From contig JAOABU010000090.1 of the NCBI GenBank assembly GCA_026418195.1, positions 1 through 48,788 of the forward strand: 48,788 nt of DNA, written 5' to 3'. Source of the DNA: Spirochaetota bacterium. GTDB taxonomy: Bacteria; Spirochaetota; Spirochaetia; DTKZ01. Below, in pieces: positions 1 to 9,851 of this stretch; the stretch's first letter is position 1, and every line of letters starts with the position of its first letter. The notes below the pieces were generated by a model. That model was not told the origin of the DNA. It saw only the letters and a program-made list of their open reading frames with translations, and did no database searches. The position numbers and the translations under genes were made by a program.

Positions 1-25
1 ATTCTACCCGTATCCGCTCCATCCC

Positions 26-2134
26 TTACTTCCCTATAGGTTTCTTGACCGTTTCCGGTTTTGGTGAATCCAGCAATAGACTTAAGTTGATCCGCCCCAT
101 CTTGTCCATTTCAATAAGTTTCACCATCACTTCCTGGTTGAGAGAGAGGACATCGTTCACAGAATTGATTCGTTTATTGTACATTTTGGAAATGTGACAA
201 AGCCCCTCTCTCCCCGGTAAAAATTCGATGAACGCACCGAAGTCTACGATACGACGGACGATGCCTTTGTATACTTTGCCTACTTCCGGCTCTTCCAGCA
301 TCTTCTCAATGGTCTCTCTCGCTTCTTCGCTTCCCTTTTTGGTCTTACTGTAAATCGTCACCATTCCATCGTTTTCAATATTGATAGTTACATCGAAACG
401 CTCCGAAAGGCTTTTGATGGTTTTACCCGCGGATCCAATCACTGCACCGATCTTCTCGGGATCGATTTTGAAGGTAATGATTCTAGGAGCATACTCAGAA
501 AGGGGGGCGGGTGCGCTGACCGTTTTCTTCATGATTTCTAGAATGTAGAGCCTTCCTTTTCGGGCTTGTTCAAGGGCTATACGCATGATATCCATACTAA
601 CCCCTGAAATCTTGATGTCCATCTGGAAGGCGGTAATTCCCTTCTCGGTACCTGCAACTTTGAAATCCATGTCTCCTAGATGGTCTTCTTCTCCTAGGAT
701 ATCACTCAATACAACCGTGGTATCCCCTTCCTTCACCAATCCCATGGCTATCCCTGCTACAGGCGCTTTTAGAGGTACCCCCGCATCCAGCAAAGATAAG
801 GTTCCTCCACACACTGTTGCCATGGAAGAAGAACCATTGGACTCTAGCACTTCGGATACTACGCGGATTGTATAGGGAAACACTTCCTTATCTGGGAGGA
901 CTGCATTGAGAGCCCTATACGCTAGATGCCCGTGCCCAATTTCCCGCCTCCCTGTGGCCAACCTTCCCGTTTCCCCTACGGAATAGGGAGGAAAGTTGTA
1001 GTGCAGGAGAAAATTCTCCCGTTTGTCCCCTTCGATATCGTCCATGATCTGCTCATCGAATACGGTTCCTAAGGTAGTTACCGCCAAGGCTTGGGTCTCT
1101 CCGCGGGTGAACAGGGCCGAGCCATGAGTGCGAGGAAGAACAGACACTTCGCACGTGATGGGCCGAATATCCTCTGGGCCCCTGCCATCCGTTCGGACCC
1201 TGCGTTCGATGATGGATTTTCGTACAACGCGGTACTCCAATTCCTCCATCAGAGCTTCAAACGCTTTTACATGGGTTTCGGGAATTGTGTCCTTGTACTT
1301 TTCGAAGGTTTCTTTGTGCACCTGTTTTACCGCTGCAGAACGGTTATGCTTCCCTTTTACGAAACATGCTTCTTCCATTTTGGGATAGGCATAATTCCAA
1401 ATTTCTTCCCGGTTTTCCAAAACAGGATCCGCCTCCGAACTGAGAGGAAGCTTTTCTTTTCCCGCCAAACTTCTTAACTGTAATTGCAAATCACACAGAC
1501 GAATAATACTTTCCTGCGCTTTATCTAATGCTGCAATGAGAAGGTCCTCCGATACCTCCCCTGCTCCCCCTTCCACCATGGTGATCCCTTCTTTTGTGCC
1601 TGCGACTACGATGTCTAGTTTGGCATTGTTAATCTGATCGTATGTTGGATTCACCACAAGGTCGTTCCCAACGGCACAAACCCGCACTGCCCCGATCGGT
1701 CCATCAAAGGGGATGTCGGAAATCACAACTGCAGCCGAAGAAGCAACGATGGCTAGCACGTCCGGGGGATTCACCTGATCCGCGGAAATGGTGGTAGGAA
1801 CGATTTGGATTTCCCGTTTGAATTTCTTACTGAACAGAGGCCGCATAGGTCGGTCAATCAAACGGGATACGAGGATCTCCTTGTCCCTAGGACGACCCTC
1901 CCGTTTTAGGAACCCGCCCGGAATTTTACCTGCAGCATAGTACTTTTCGTTATAGTCAACGGAAAGGGGAACGTAATCGAGTCCCTCTACATCCTTATCA
2001 GAACAGCATACGGTAGACAGAACCGCTGTTCCTCCATAGGTAGCGAACACGGCTCCATTGGCTTGCTTTGCCATCCTACCCGTTTCTAGGGTTAGGTCCG
2101 TATCTCCAATGCGTAATGAAACCTTTTGAATCAT
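26..2134 (-). CDS. pnp: Polyribonucleotide nucleotidyltransferase (PNPase)
   Basis: Phosphorolytic 3'-to-5' exoribonuclease that releases nucleoside diphosphates from RNA and takes part in mRNA decay. At 702 aa it has the usual full length: two RNase PH-like domains, the second carrying the acidic active-site stretch around DILGEEDHLGDMDFKVAG, then a KH domain (about 555-615, core IGAVIGSAGKTIKSL) and an S1 domain (about 620-690, VDFGAFIEFLPGREGLCHIS). The ATG is preceded by a purine-rich AAGGATGAT. It follows rpsO by 23 bases with no terminator, so it is the last gene visible in the rimP-nusA-infB operon. The rpsO-pnp order is the classical one in bacteria. The product normally works in the cytoplasm as a trimer. 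Identity is secure. Confidence 0.98.
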   Translation of the reverse strand: MIQKVSLRIGDTDLTLETGRMAKQANGAVFATYGGTAVLSTVCCSDKDVEGLDYVPLSVDYNEKYYAAGKIPGGFLKREGRPRDKEILVSRLIDRPMRPLFSKKFKREIQIVPTTISADQVNPPDVLAIVASSAAVVISDIPFDGPIGAVRVCAVGNDLVVNPTYDQINNAKLDIVVAGTKEGITMVEGGAGEVSEDLLIAALDKAQESIIRLCDLQLQLRSLAGKEKLPLSSEADPVLENREEIWNYAYPKMEEACFVKGKHNRSAAVKQVHKETFEKYKDTIPETHVKAFEALMEELEYRVVRKSIIERRVRTDGRGPEDIRPITCEVSVLPRTHGSALFTRGETQALAVTTLGTVFDEQIMDDIEGDKRENFLLHYNFPPYSVGETGRLATGRREIGHGHLAYRALNAVLPDKEVFPYTIRVVSEVLESNGSSSMATVCGGTLSLLDAGVPLKAPVAGIAMGLVKEGDTTVVLSDILGEEDHLGDMDFKVAGTEKGITAFQMDIKISGVSMDIMRIALEQARKGRLYILEIMKKTVSAPAPLSEYAPRIITFKIDPEKIGAVIGSAGKTIKSLSERFDVTINIENDGMVTIYSKTKKGSEEARETIEKMLEEPEVGKVYKGIVRRIVDFGAFIEFLPGREGLCHISKMYNKRINSVNDVLSLNQEVMVKLIEMDKMGRINLSLLLDSPKPETVKKPIGK

Positions 2135-2157
2135 TGATCATCCTTCTTTACTTGCTG

Positions 2158-2427
2158 TTATTTTCTTAGATTAAGTTTTTCGATGAGGGATCGGTATTTA
2201 TCCAGATCAGTCCTCTTCAAGTATTTAAGTAGCCTTCTTCTTTGCCCTACCATTTTCAACAAGCCTCGCCGGGAGGCATGGTCCTTTTTAAAGACCTTGA
2301 GATGTTCGGTTAATTTTTCGATGTTTCTTGTCAACAATGCAATCTGTACCTCTGTTCGACCCGTGTCCTTTTCGTTAGCCCCGAACTCTTTTACGATGGT
2401 AGCTACTTCTTCCCGACTTAAGGGCAT
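2158..2427 (-). CDS. rpsO: 30S ribosomal protein S15
   Basis: Primary 16S rRNA-binding protein of the small subunit platform. The 89 aa length is exactly standard. The conserved segments [22 protein letters not shown] and [21 protein letters not shown] are recognisable (the second is the rRNA-contacting helix pair). It lies 17 bases after ribF and 23 bases before pnp, so it is co-transcribed with both. I see no hairpin with a T-run between rpsO and pnp, though S15 autoregulation through its leader is common in other bacteria and cannot be judged here. Confidence 0.98.
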   Translation of the reverse strand: MPLSREEVATIVKEFGANEKDTGRTEVQIALLTRNIEKLTEHLKVFKKDHASRRGLLKMVGQRRRLLKYLKRTDLDKYRSLIEKLNLRK

Positions 2428-2444
2428 ACAATTCTCCTTCTGTA

Positions 2445-3215
2445 TTAAGTAAATGTTATGGCATCAACAGAGCCATTAGAATGCCAACTCAGGAACTTCT
2501 CGTCGATTTCCAGAATCCCTTTCTTTTTACCCCCTTGGAACCGATACTGCACAGAGAAGGTACCCCGTTTAGGAAGTACCTGAGGGACGACTTTTCGGTT
2601 AAGGAGGGATCTTCCTTCTTCCGTATACACAGGGAGATCGGTCAGATCCAATTCAAAGGGATGACCGAGCAGATCCATAGCAGTATACATGTCACCTTCC
2701 AAGATCGCGTTCCGTATACGGGTACTGCTAACGACTTCCCCCCCTCGGCGGACAGATGGAAGGATCTGTACCTTGATTCCCTTCGGTTCCAACAGTTCCT
2801 TCATTCTCCATGCACTGGTGTCCATGTTGTATCCACAGTGAAAATTTTCTCCAACTGCAATGAACCGAACTTCTAGGTTCCTCTGGACCAATGACAAGAA
2901 TTCCGTTCCTCTTAGTTTACCGAATTCCCAAGAAAAGTCAATTAGCACGGTTGTTCCCAATCCTAGGGCTCTCAATCCATCGATCTTCTGACGTTTTGTC
3001 ATAATATCACCCGGGTATTCCTGGGGATGGAGAACTCGTATGGGATGAGGATGAAAGGTGATCACCCAAGGGCACAAACCTGTTTGGGAACATATTTCCT
3101 GGATTAAGACCTGATGCCCTCGATGCAAACCGTCGAAAACACCAATACTAAGAGCTACAGGATCAGTAAAAACCTTATAGGATTTTAAAAAAGTATTCCA
3201 ATCTAAAACATTCAT
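2445..3215 (-). CDS. ribF: RibF-like FAD synthetase with degenerate riboflavin kinase half
   Basis: The N-terminal half is a clear FMN adenylyltransferase domain: [11 protein letters not shown] (HxGH nucleotidyl-transfer motif at about 31-34) and SSTRIR (the second signature, before the domain junction). It should convert FMN plus ATP to FAD. The protein is only 256 aa against about 305-320 for bifunctional RibF. After LLGHPF the expected riboflavin-kinase signature (RGRTxGFPTAN) is absent. About 75 residues follow ([20 protein letters not shown] and on) that do not show the kinase motifs. I therefore infer FAD synthetase activity without flavokinase activity, or a very diverged kinase. It overlaps truB by 4 bases, so translation is probably coupled. 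No frameshift is visible. Confidence 0.85.
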   Translation of the reverse strand: MNVLDWNTFLKSYKVFTDPVALSIGVFDGLHRGHQVLIQEICSQTGLCPWVITFHPHPIRVLHPQEYPGDIMTKRQKIDGLRALGLGTTVLIDFSWEFGKLRGTEFLSLVQRNLEVRFIAVGENFHCGYNMDTSAWRMKELLEPKGIKVQILPSVRRGGEVVSSTRIRNAILEGDMYTAMDLLGHPFELDLTDLPVYTEEGRSLLNRKVVPQVLPKRGTFSVQYRFQGGKKKGILEIDEKFLSWHSNGSVDAITFT

Positions 3216-4093
3216 AGATCCTTCTGGGACACAACGAATCTATAGGAAAGGGTTCCCGCCTGATACTGGACTGCACCTAGAAGCTTTCCCTCCGGAGATG
3301 TGAGCACATAGGGACCCTCTTGAAACTGTACATTCTTCCAAAGAGAGGGATGTAATGGCTTACCCTGTAGGACCCCTGAGGAAGGAGCCACAGGTAACAC
3401 TCTACCCGGAAACAAGAGAGATAGAATCTCTACACCTTGGTATATGGTATCCTTCTTTCCTAGCTCTGAAGGTAGCACTGCATCTCTTAATTGGAGGGGA
3501 CCGATCCGAAGACGTATCAGGTCCTTTAGGTATGCAACTGAACCGCATTTTCTACCTAAATCTCTGGCCAGAGCTCGTATGTAAGTTCCCTTGCTGCACA
3601 CTACTCGCAAGGTAAGGAAAGGAGCTCGATAGTTCTCGATGTGAAGGGACTGAATTTTGATGTAGCGGGGAGGAAGATCTACCAATAGGCCTCTCCGGGC
3701 CATTCGATACGCTCGTTCCCCCGCCACATGGACAGCCGAATAGGCAGGGGGGGATTGTAGTATGACTCCTGTGAAAGAAGGAATCTGAGTTTTGATGTCT
3801 TCGAGGGTTGGAACAGGGCCATGCGCTACCACCACACCTTCAGGATCCAATGTATCCGTTTCCCGACCGAACTCAATCACTCCCTTGTATTCTTTTTCCA
3901 ACTCTTGGATTAAATCTGCTAGCTTAGTATAGGTTCCAACCACTGCAACCAATAGTCCGCTGGCAAATCGATCAAGAGTTCCTGTATGTCCAACTCGAAG
4001 GGTATGGAAATGCCTCTTCACGAATTGGAGTACTTCAAAGGAGGTAATGCCTTGTGGCTTGTGGAGAAGAAGGATGCCATCCAAAGAACTCAT
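3212..4093 (-). CDS. truB: tRNA pseudouridine(55) synthase TruB
   Basis: Makes pseudouridine 55 in the T-loop of tRNAs. The family motif VGHTGTLDRFASGLLV is present, with the catalytic Asp at about residue 41. The downstream motifs KGTYIRALARDLG and GAVAYL-like (GSVAYLKDLIRLRIG) also match. The 293 aa length is normal for the bacterial family. The start ATG overlaps the stop of rbfA by one base (TGATG), and its own end overlaps ribF, placing it in the middle of the translation operon. The order rbfA-truB-ribF-rpsO-pnp is widespread in bacteria. Confidence 0.97.
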   Translation of the reverse strand: MSSLDGILLLHKPQGITSFEVLQFVKRHFHTLRVGHTGTLDRFASGLLVAVVGTYTKLADLIQELEKEYKGVIEFGRETDTLDPEGVVVAHGPVPTLEDIKTQIPSFTGVILQSPPAYSAVHVAGERAYRMARRGLLVDLPPRYIKIQSLHIENYRAPFLTLRVVCSKGTYIRALARDLGRKCGSVAYLKDLIRLRIGPLQLRDAVLPSELGKKDTIYQGVEILSLLFPGRVLPVAPSSGVLQGKPLHPSLWKNVQFQEGPYVLTSPEGKLLGAVQYQAGTLSYRFVVSQKDL

Positions 4094-4440
4094 CAGGTTA
4101 ATGATTCCTTGATCTTTTGCAATACCCGGAACCCTTCATCGATGGAATGGTCTTCAATGAAGGAGAGTTTTGGTGTAGTCCGCAAACGAATCCTTTTTCC
4201 GAGACAACCCTGAATGAATCCCGCTGCATGGTTCAGTCCTAGCACAGCATCTGACAACTTGTCCGGCCCCTCTACAGAGGAGATGTACACTTTAGCATAG
4301 GAGAGATCCTTCGAAACTGTTACATGAGTAACGGTGACAAGAGTAGACACCCTTGGATCCTTGATTTCCTTCCTGGCAATCATGGCACTGATTTCGTTTC
4401 GGAGAAGATTTCCGACCCGTTGAAGGCGATGTGATTCCAT
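4093..4440 (-). CDS. rbfA: Ribosome-binding factor A
   Basis: 30S maturation factor with a single KH-like fold that acts on the 16S 5' helix late in assembly. The 115 aa protein shows the family pattern: N-terminal RVGNLLRNEISAMIARKEIKDPRV, then VTVTHVTVSKDLSYAKVYIS, and a C-terminal RLRTTPKLSFIEDHSIDEG (the conserved LxFxxDxSIexG block). Its ATG lies only one base from the infB stop and its end overlaps truB, so translation is coupled. Confidence 0.96.
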   Translation of the reverse strand: MESHRLQRVGNLLRNEISAMIARKEIKDPRVSTLVTVTHVTVSKDLSYAKVYISSVEGPDKLSDAVLGLNHAAGFIQGCLGKRIRLRTTPKLSFIEDHSIDEGFRVLQKIKESLT

Positions 4441-4441
4441 C

Positions 4442-7069
4442 CTACCCTTCCCCTAATTTTTTCGCATACTCTTTCACTTCGAAAACTTCCAATTGATCTC
4501 CTACCCGAATGTCCTGGTAGTTCTCTAAGGAAACACCACACTCAAACCCGGCCTCTACCTCGCGAACGTCTTCTTTGAATCGCTTCAATGAAGCGATCTT
4601 ACCGGTGTAAATCTCAATTCCTTCACGGATTACATGCACTTGGGCGTTCCTGCGAATCTTGCCAGAGACTACATAGCAACCTGCTACAGTTCCCACTTTG
4701 GGGACCTTGAAAACTTCCCGTACTTCCACCGTGCCCAGGGTTTCTTCTTTCAGTTCTGGCTTTAATAGACCTTCCATGGCAGCCCGAATATCATCTACTG
4801 CATCGTAGATGATGTTGTACTTCCGGATTTCCACTTTTTCCACCTCGGCCAACTGTTGAGCCTTTGGTGTAGGTCTTACATGGAATCCGATAATGATGGC
4901 ATTGGAAGCGCTTGCCAATCGAACATCCCCTTCGTTTATTGCCCCTGCAGAAGCATGGATCACGGAGAGACGGATTTCCGGTGTGCTCAATTTTTCCAAT
5001 GCGCCTTTAAGAGCTTCCACAGAACCATGTACATCCCCCTTGATGATCACTTTAAGTTCTTGGACTTCCCCTTCCTTGATGCTCTCATATAGGTTGTCCA
5101 ACGTGATTCTCTTCAGGTTCCGGGCTTCCTCCATCTTTTTTAGTTCCTGACGTTTATCACCAATCTGGCGGGCAATCTTTTCGTTCTCGGTTACCTGAAA
5201 GGGATCCCCCGCTTCGGGAATACCCGTAAACCCGAGCACCTCTACAGGCATGCTAGGAGTAGCTTCTTCTAGTTTTACTCCCCGATCGTTAAAGATAGCT
5301 CGTACCTTCCCAGGATAAATTCCAGCAACGAAGGTATCTCCAATCCTAAGGGTTCCTCTCTGTATAAGGATCGTAGCTACGATCCCTCGGCCATGGTCAA
5401 TTTTAGATTCAACTACTTTTCCCTCTGCTGGACAATTGTAGTTGGCTTTTAAATCCATCATTTCTGCTTGAAGAAGGATAGTCTCTAGTAAATCCTGAAT
5501 CCCGATTTTTTTCAAAGCCGAAACATTCACATAGAGAGTTTTCCCTCCCCATTCTTCCGGAATCAGGTCATACTCAGAGAGTTGTTTTTTCACTCGTTCG
5601 GGGTTTGCATCGGGCAGATCGATCTTGTTTATGGCCACGATGATGGGTACTTTAGCCTCTTTTGCGTGGTTTATCGCTTCCACGGTTTGCGGCATCACTC
5701 CATCATTTGCGGCTACTACCAGTACTACGATGTCCGTTATCTGAGCACCCCGTGCTCGCATCATGGAAAATGCTTCATGGCCAGGAGTGTCGAGGAAGGT
5801 GATCTTTTCATTTCCTACTTCTACCATGTAGGCACCAATGTGTTGAGTGATTCCTCCATACTCGCCTTCTGCCACATTGGAGGTTCGAATAGCATCGAGA
5901 AGTTTGGTCTTTCCATGATCTACGTGTCCCATGATGGTTACGATGGGGGGCCGTTTTTGTAGATCTTCTTCCCTGTCCTCTTTCGTATGGATCACGGTTT
6001 CGTCGTAAAGGGAAACGATGTTTACTTTGCAATCATACTCGGCCGCCAGAATCGCTGCTGTCTCTGCATCGATCTGTTGATTGATGGTAACCATCATACC
6101 CATGGACATCAGTTTGGCGATCAACTCAGAAGCCTTTAGGTTCATCTTTCGAGCCAGTTCTGAAACGGTGATCACCTCCATGATATCGATTGATTTTGGA
6201 ACTGGATTGGTTCGAGTAACTGTCTTTTTCTTGAGCTGAATCTCCTTTTCCTGGATTTTTTCGTGTTTTACAAACTCTTTCTTCTTTGCCTTGAATACCT
6301 TCTTGCTAGTTCCTTTGTTTTCTTCCGCAGGAACCACGGGAGGAGGGGCAACTGGTTTTACAGGAGGATTCACTGGCTTTCCACCTACAATTCCTGCCCG
6401 TCCTCCTGTTCGAGAATACCCAGAAGGTCTAGAACCTGGAGGAGTCCCAAATCGAGATGGACGCTCCCCTCCGCGGTCTCCATAGGAGGTAGCTCCTGCA
6501 CCTGGATACCCTCTTCCCTGGCCTCTGTAAGAGGTTCCATAGTCCTGGGGTGCCCGTTTTGTGGGGAAAGACTGAGGTTGTTTGGGAGAGGGGGATGGAG
6601 GAACCTGGGTAGGCTTGACAGGTGCTGATGGTTCAGGAGGGGCTACTTCTTGGTTGAGCTTGACATCCTGTTTCTGTTCTGCTACCGGAGTTTCGAGTCC
6701 CTGTTCAGGTGTAGGTTGTATGGGTGATTCAGTTTGTTTGAGTACCTGCGGTGGTGTTTCCGGAACTGGCTTCTCATCCTGAATCGGTTCCTTCCTTACC
6801 GTTTCGACAGCAGCAGTCCCTTGAGGACTGTCGGACTTTATAGGTTCAGGGTGCTCTACCTCCCCCGGTTTCGAAACAGAGACGAGTTCCGGAGACACTG
6901 GAGCGCTCGTCTCGGAAGGGCCAGCCTTCTTTACCACCACTTTTTTCTTGACCACCACTACTTTTTTCTTGGTCGTTTCCTGAGTCTGTGGTGGAGCAGG
7001 AGGCGGATCATCCTTCTTGTGTTTGATCAATGTAATTTTCGGTTTCTGTTTGTCCTGTTCTTCTGTCAT
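4442..7069 (-). CDS. infB: Translation initiation factor IF-2
   Basis: GTPase that brings initiator fMet-tRNA to the 30S subunit and promotes subunit joining. The 875 aa protein has a long low-complexity N-terminus (about 1-290, rich in Pro, Glu, Lys, Gly and Arg), then an IF2-N domain ([20 protein letters not shown]). The GTPase motifs are [12 protein letters not shown] (G1), DTPGHEAFS (G3) and NKIDLP (G4), followed by beta-barrel and IF2-C domains. The Gly/Tyr/Arg-rich stretch around 175-225 is disordered in appearance. It starts two bases after the nusA stop and ends one base before rbfA. Confidence 0.98.
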   Translation of the reverse strand: MTEEQDKQKPKITLIKHKKDDPPPAPPQTQETTKKKVVVVKKKVVVKKAGPSETSAPVSPELVSVSKPGEVEHPEPIKSDSPQGTAAVETVRKEPIQDEKPVPETPPQVLKQTESPIQPTPEQGLETPVAEQKQDVKLNQEVAPPEPSAPVKPTQVPPSPSPKQPQSFPTKRAPQDYGTSYRGQGRGYPGAGATSYGDRGGERPSRFGTPPGSRPSGYSRTGGRAGIVGGKPVNPPVKPVAPPPVVPAEENKGTSKKVFKAKKKEFVKHEKIQEKEIQLKKKTVTRTNPVPKSIDIMEVITVSELARKMNLKASELIAKLMSMGMMVTINQQIDAETAAILAAEYDCKVNIVSLYDETVIHTKEDREEDLQKRPPIVTIMGHVDHGKTKLLDAIRTSNVAEGEYGGITQHIGAYMVEVGNEKITFLDTPGHEAFSMMRARGAQITDIVVLVVAANDGVMPQTVEAINHAKEAKVPIIVAINKIDLPDANPERVKKQLSEYDLIPEEWGGKTLYVNVSALKKIGIQDLLETILLQAEMMDLKANYNCPAEGKVVESKIDHGRGIVATILIQRGTLRIGDTFVAGIYPGKVRAIFNDRGVKLEEATPSMPVEVLGFTGIPEAGDPFQVTENEKIARQIGDKRQELKKMEEARNLKRITLDNLYESIKEGEVQELKVIIKGDVHGSVEALKGALEKLSTPEIRLSVIHASAGAINEGDVRLASASNAIIIGFHVRPTPKAQQLAEVEKVEIRKYNIIYDAVDDIRAAMEGLLKPELKEETLGTVEVREVFKVPKVGTVAGCYVVSGKIRRNAQVHVIREGIEIYTGKIASLKRFKEDVREVEAGFECGVSLENYQDIRVGDQLEVFEVKEYAKKLGEG

Positions 7070-7071
7070 AC

Positions 7072-8553
7072 CTATTCTTGCTGTTCCTCTTCTTCAATCT
7101 CAAAACTTAACCCAACTCCACAGTTTGGACAAGCCGTCATGTCCAGTGTAATGGCAGCCCCACACTCTGGGCATTCGTACGTTTCTTCGCCTTCGGTAAT
7201 TTCTACTTTTGGTTTACTGGTTTCTGTGGGTGTAGGAGGTTCTTCCTGTACAATTTCGATGGTTTCAGCCAAAATACTCCGCAAGGTATGAATCTCCTCG
7301 CTGGAAAGACCCATTTTTAGAAGTTCTTCGTTACTAAGCTCGATCAGATCTTCGATCAGTTCAACCTTGTGGGATTTTAGTTTTTCCACAATGGAATCAG
7401 GAATATTGGGGAGTTCCGAGATGAAGGAGATCTCTTCTTCTTCCATGGGTTCCCCAATTTCACCAAAGAGGGCAGACACAGCCTTCTTTGTTTCCGCCGA
7501 GATATCCATTTCCGCAAATTGAGACTCAGTCTTCACATCGATGGTCCAATCTACCAGTCGATTGGCCAGTCGAACGTTCATTCCTTGCTTCCCAATGGCG
7601 AGGGATAGCTGGTTATCCGGAACCACTGCCAAAGCTTGCCGTTTCCCTTCGTCCAGAATGATCACCTGAGATACTTCGGCGGGAGACAAGGCATTTCGGA
7701 TGAACACTCGGGGATCGGTATCATACTTAAGGATGTCTACTTTTTCCCCTTCCAACTCCCGCACGATGGCCTGTATGCGCACTCCCTTCAAACCTACGCA
7801 GGCTCCCACAGGATCCACATCTTCCCGCGTAGAGTACACCGCAATCTTCGTTCGGTATCCAGGTTCTCGAACGATCTTATAGATTTCCACTGTCTTATCA
7901 TAGATCTCCGGAACTTCCAATTCGAAGATCCGTTTGACGAACTCTGTATGGGTACGGGAGAGAACGATCTGAAGTCCTCCAGGTGTTTTGTTCACCTCAT
8001 AGATAAGCGCTTTGATTCGATCGTTGGGTCGGTACGTCTCCCGAGGGGACTGGTATTTTTTCGGTAGAATTCCTTCTGTCTTTCCTAAATCTACGTAGAT
8101 GTTTCCGTTCCTTTCCCGCTGATAGTACCCAATGATCATTTCCCCCACTTTGTCCTTAAACTCAGAGTACAGGGTGTCCTTCTGTATCTCCCGTAACGTT
8201 TGACGTGCTTTTTGTTTGGCAGTTTGTACCGCTACTCGGTCGAACTCTTTCGGGCTAATTTCAATCAACAGTTCATCCCCAACCTCGCAATCTTCGGCTA
8301 GTTCCCTTGCCTCGGAGAGACCGATCTCTAACACAGGATCTTCCACTTCATCGTCCTTCACGATTCTCTTTTTTGCAAAAACAGTAACCTCAGACCCGTC
8401 TTCGCTAAATCGTACCACGGCGTTTTCCATGGTTCCAAACTTTTTCTTGTATGCAGCTAGCAAGAAATCCTCAATGGTTTTCAATACCAATTCTTCCGAA
8501 ATCCCTTTTTCTTGTACTAGCATGCGAATCGCATCGGCAAGATCAGACGCCAT
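7072..8553 (-). CDS. nusA: Transcription elongation/termination factor NusA with C-terminal zinc ribbon
   Basis: RNA polymerase-binding factor that modulates pausing, intrinsic termination and antitermination. Domain order: NusA N-terminal domain (from [19 protein letters not shown]), S1 (about 125-195), KH1/KH2 ([31 protein letters not shown]), and a helix-hairpin-helix-like segment ([15 protein letters not shown]). The last ~35 residues hold CPEC-x10-CPNC (Cys about 461, 464, 475, 478), a zinc ribbon not part of the usual NusA layout. I chose the ATG at 8553 because the conserved N-terminus begins there. An ATG at 8562 is nearer the AGGAGG and cannot be excluded. The start overlaps the end of rimP. 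Confidence 0.96.
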   Translation of the reverse strand: MASDLADAIRMLVQEKGISEELVLKTIEDFLLAAYKKKFGTMENAVVRFSEDGSEVTVFAKKRIVKDDEVEDPVLEIGLSEARELAEDCEVGDELLIEISPKEFDRVAVQTAKQKARQTLREIQKDTLYSEFKDKVGEMIIGYYQRERNGNIYVDLGKTEGILPKKYQSPRETYRPNDRIKALIYEVNKTPGGLQIVLSRTHTEFVKRIFELEVPEIYDKTVEIYKIVREPGYRTKIAVYSTREDVDPVGACVGLKGVRIQAIVRELEGEKVDILKYDTDPRVFIRNALSPAEVSQVIILDEGKRQALAVVPDNQLSLAIGKQGMNVRLANRLVDWTIDVKTESQFAEMDISAETKKAVSALFGEIGEPMEEEEISFISELPNIPDSIVEKLKSHKVELIEDLIELSNEELLKMGLSSEEIHTLRSILAETIEIVQEEPPTPTETSKPKVEITEGEETYECPECGAAITLDMTACPNCGVGLSFEIEEEEQQE

Positions 8554-9010
8554 ATGAACCATGAACCTCCTCTGTATAATCAAGCTTTGCCTTCTTTATC
8601 TGTTCAAAGGGAATAGGAATGTCTCGTTCATCCTTTCGAAGATGGAGAAGATCCTCCTTAACCGAATCGATCACTCCTCCAACCCATTCCTTTTGTCCTT
8701 CCCTGAGGACTTTTACTCCTCTTCCGATGAAGGCCCGGAACTCACGAGGGCTTTTCAAGACCCTATCGATACCGGGCGAGGATACCTCTAGGTATACGTC
8801 CTGTGTTTCTAGTAAGAGCTGAATCCTAGGCCTAAGAATTTGCAGTACCTCTGCTGTGTCGTCAATATTGACTCCTCCCTGCTTCGTGATCACTACGTAT
8901 ACCCTTGGACCAGATTTTTGAATCACTGTTCGAATCTCTACAGCAAAGTAACCCATTCCTTCTAGAACGGGTTCCACATCTTCAAGTATCTGTCTATCGA
9001 GATCTTTCAT
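8543..9010 (-). CDS. rimP: Ribosome maturation factor RimP
   Basis: Small cytoplasmic protein needed for 30S subunit maturation. The 155 aa form starting MKDLDRQILEDVEPVLEGMG fits the family length. An upstream extension of the frame is unlikely because it would run through the terminator and promoter of the operon. A ribosome-binding stretch (TAGGAAAAGGG) lies just upstream of this ATG. Family features: GGVNIDDTAEVLQILRP and YLEVSSPGIDRVLKSPREF (the RimP signature). It is the first gene of the rimP-nusA-infB-rbfA-truB-ribF-rpsO-pnp operon, and its 3' end overlaps the start of nusA. Confidence 0.95.
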   Translation of the reverse strand: MKDLDRQILEDVEPVLEGMGYFAVEIRTVIQKSGPRVYVVITKQGGVNIDDTAEVLQILRPRIQLLLETQDVYLEVSSPGIDRVLKSPREFRAFIGRGVKVLREGQKEWVGGVIDSVKEDLLHLRKDERDIPIPFEQIKKAKLDYTEEVHGSYGV

Positions 9011-9033
9011 CCCTTTTCCTAAACCGCTAGATA

Positions 9034-9061
9034 TAAAAAAAGAGTCGACATGGCGACTCTT
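9034..9061 (-). terminator. Intrinsic terminator between comF and rimP (possible nusA-operon attenuator)
   Basis: Eight-base-pair stem AAGAGTCG/CGACTCTT with a six-base loop, followed on the minus strand by a run of about seven T. It sits downstream of the predicted rimP promoter and upstream of the rimP start. It can therefore end comF transcripts and also intercept new rimP-nusA transcripts. Confidence 0.85.
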
Positions 9062-9091
9062 CTTCCCAGATGCCCAAAACTGTCTAATTGA

Positions 9092-9120
9092 AACATACCA
9101 ATTGCAATAGAGAATGTCAA
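9092..9120 (-). promoter_or_regulatory. Sigma-70-type promoter of the rimP-nusA-infB operon
   Basis: Perfect -35 TTGACA (9115-9120), 17-base spacer, -10 TATGTT (9092-9097). It begins right after the comF stop. The predicted start near 9085 gives a leader of about 75 bases that contains the hairpin terminator. Confidence 0.8.
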
Positions 9121-9123
9121 TAT

Positions 9124-9843
9124 TCAATCCCGAGCAAGGGTTAGTCCGTATACCTCTTGTACTCCTTCTCCTTTCAACACCCCCGCACATTGGTGCAAGG
9201 TAGCACCCGTAGTGAATACATCGTCGAGAAGAACGATGGACAGAGGGAGTTTCCTTTCCTTACTTAAACGATGACGCAGTTCTGGTCTCACAAAAAAAGC
9301 TTTTTTTACATTTTCCTCTCTCTCCTGTTTACTCAGCAATTTTTGCTCTTTCGAGCCGGTAGACCGAGATAAGAGGGGAACAACCTCTATAGAACCGATC
9401 CTCGACAAGTGATGACAGATCTGTCCAATGGGATCGAAACCAGTCTTTTTCATCCGCTCAGGTCGTGGCGGTACTGGAACTAGAGGAATCCGGGGGAACT
9501 CTCGTTCCCACACTGGTAGAAGGAGTTCAGCAAAAAAAAGACTTAACCGTTCATACCCTTTGGACTTATACGACCGTATCAACTCCTTCATGTGAGTTCT
9601 GTATGGGAAGAGGGACACATTCCGTTTAAAGGAAAAACTCGTCTCCCGACATACAGTGCAGATCCCTAGCTCAGAAGTGAGTTCCATCGAACAAACCCTG
9701 CAAGTTTCTGTCCCATGGGTAAGGAAAAGAGCTTTGCATCCCCTACAGAGGGGGTAATCTCCCGTTCTCTCATCCCAATAGATCCACTCCCCACAGAGAA
9801 TACACCGTTCGGGACATAGGATATCGAGGATCGTACCATGCAT
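9124..9843 (-). CDS. comF: ComF family phosphoribosyltransferase-like protein
   Basis: The protein has an N-terminal zinc-finger-like region with Cys pairs (CPERCILCG, CRGC, CRVC, CTVC). A type I phosphoribosyltransferase fold follows, with the PRPP loop IVLLDDVFTTGATL near residue 210. The 239 aa length and KxxGFDxIGQI-like segment (KKTGFDPIGQICHHLS) fit ComF/GntX. In transformable bacteria ComF helps import single-stranded DNA; in many non-competent species its role is unclear. It starts 8 bases after mutS and ends the tamB-bamA-skp-mutS-comF group. No strong ribosome-binding site precedes the ATG, consistent with coupling to mutS. Confidence 0.9.
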   Translation of the reverse strand: MHGTILDILCPERCILCGEWIYWDERTGDYPLCRGCKALFLTHGTETCRVCSMELTSELGICTVCRETSFSFKRNVSLFPYRTHMKELIRSYKSKGYERLSLFFAELLLPVWEREFPRIPLVPVPPRPERMKKTGFDPIGQICHHLSRIGSIEVVPLLSRSTGSKEQKLLSKQEREENVKKAFFVRPELRHRLSKERKLPLSIVLLDDVFTTGATLHQCAGVLKGEGVQEVYGLTLARD

Positions 9844-9851
9844 ACAGGGTA

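Noticed and set aside
9011-9190. A longer RimP beginning at 9190
   Set aside because: The extension crosses the promoter and the terminator and overlaps comF; the 155 aa form has the right family start and a ribosome-binding site.
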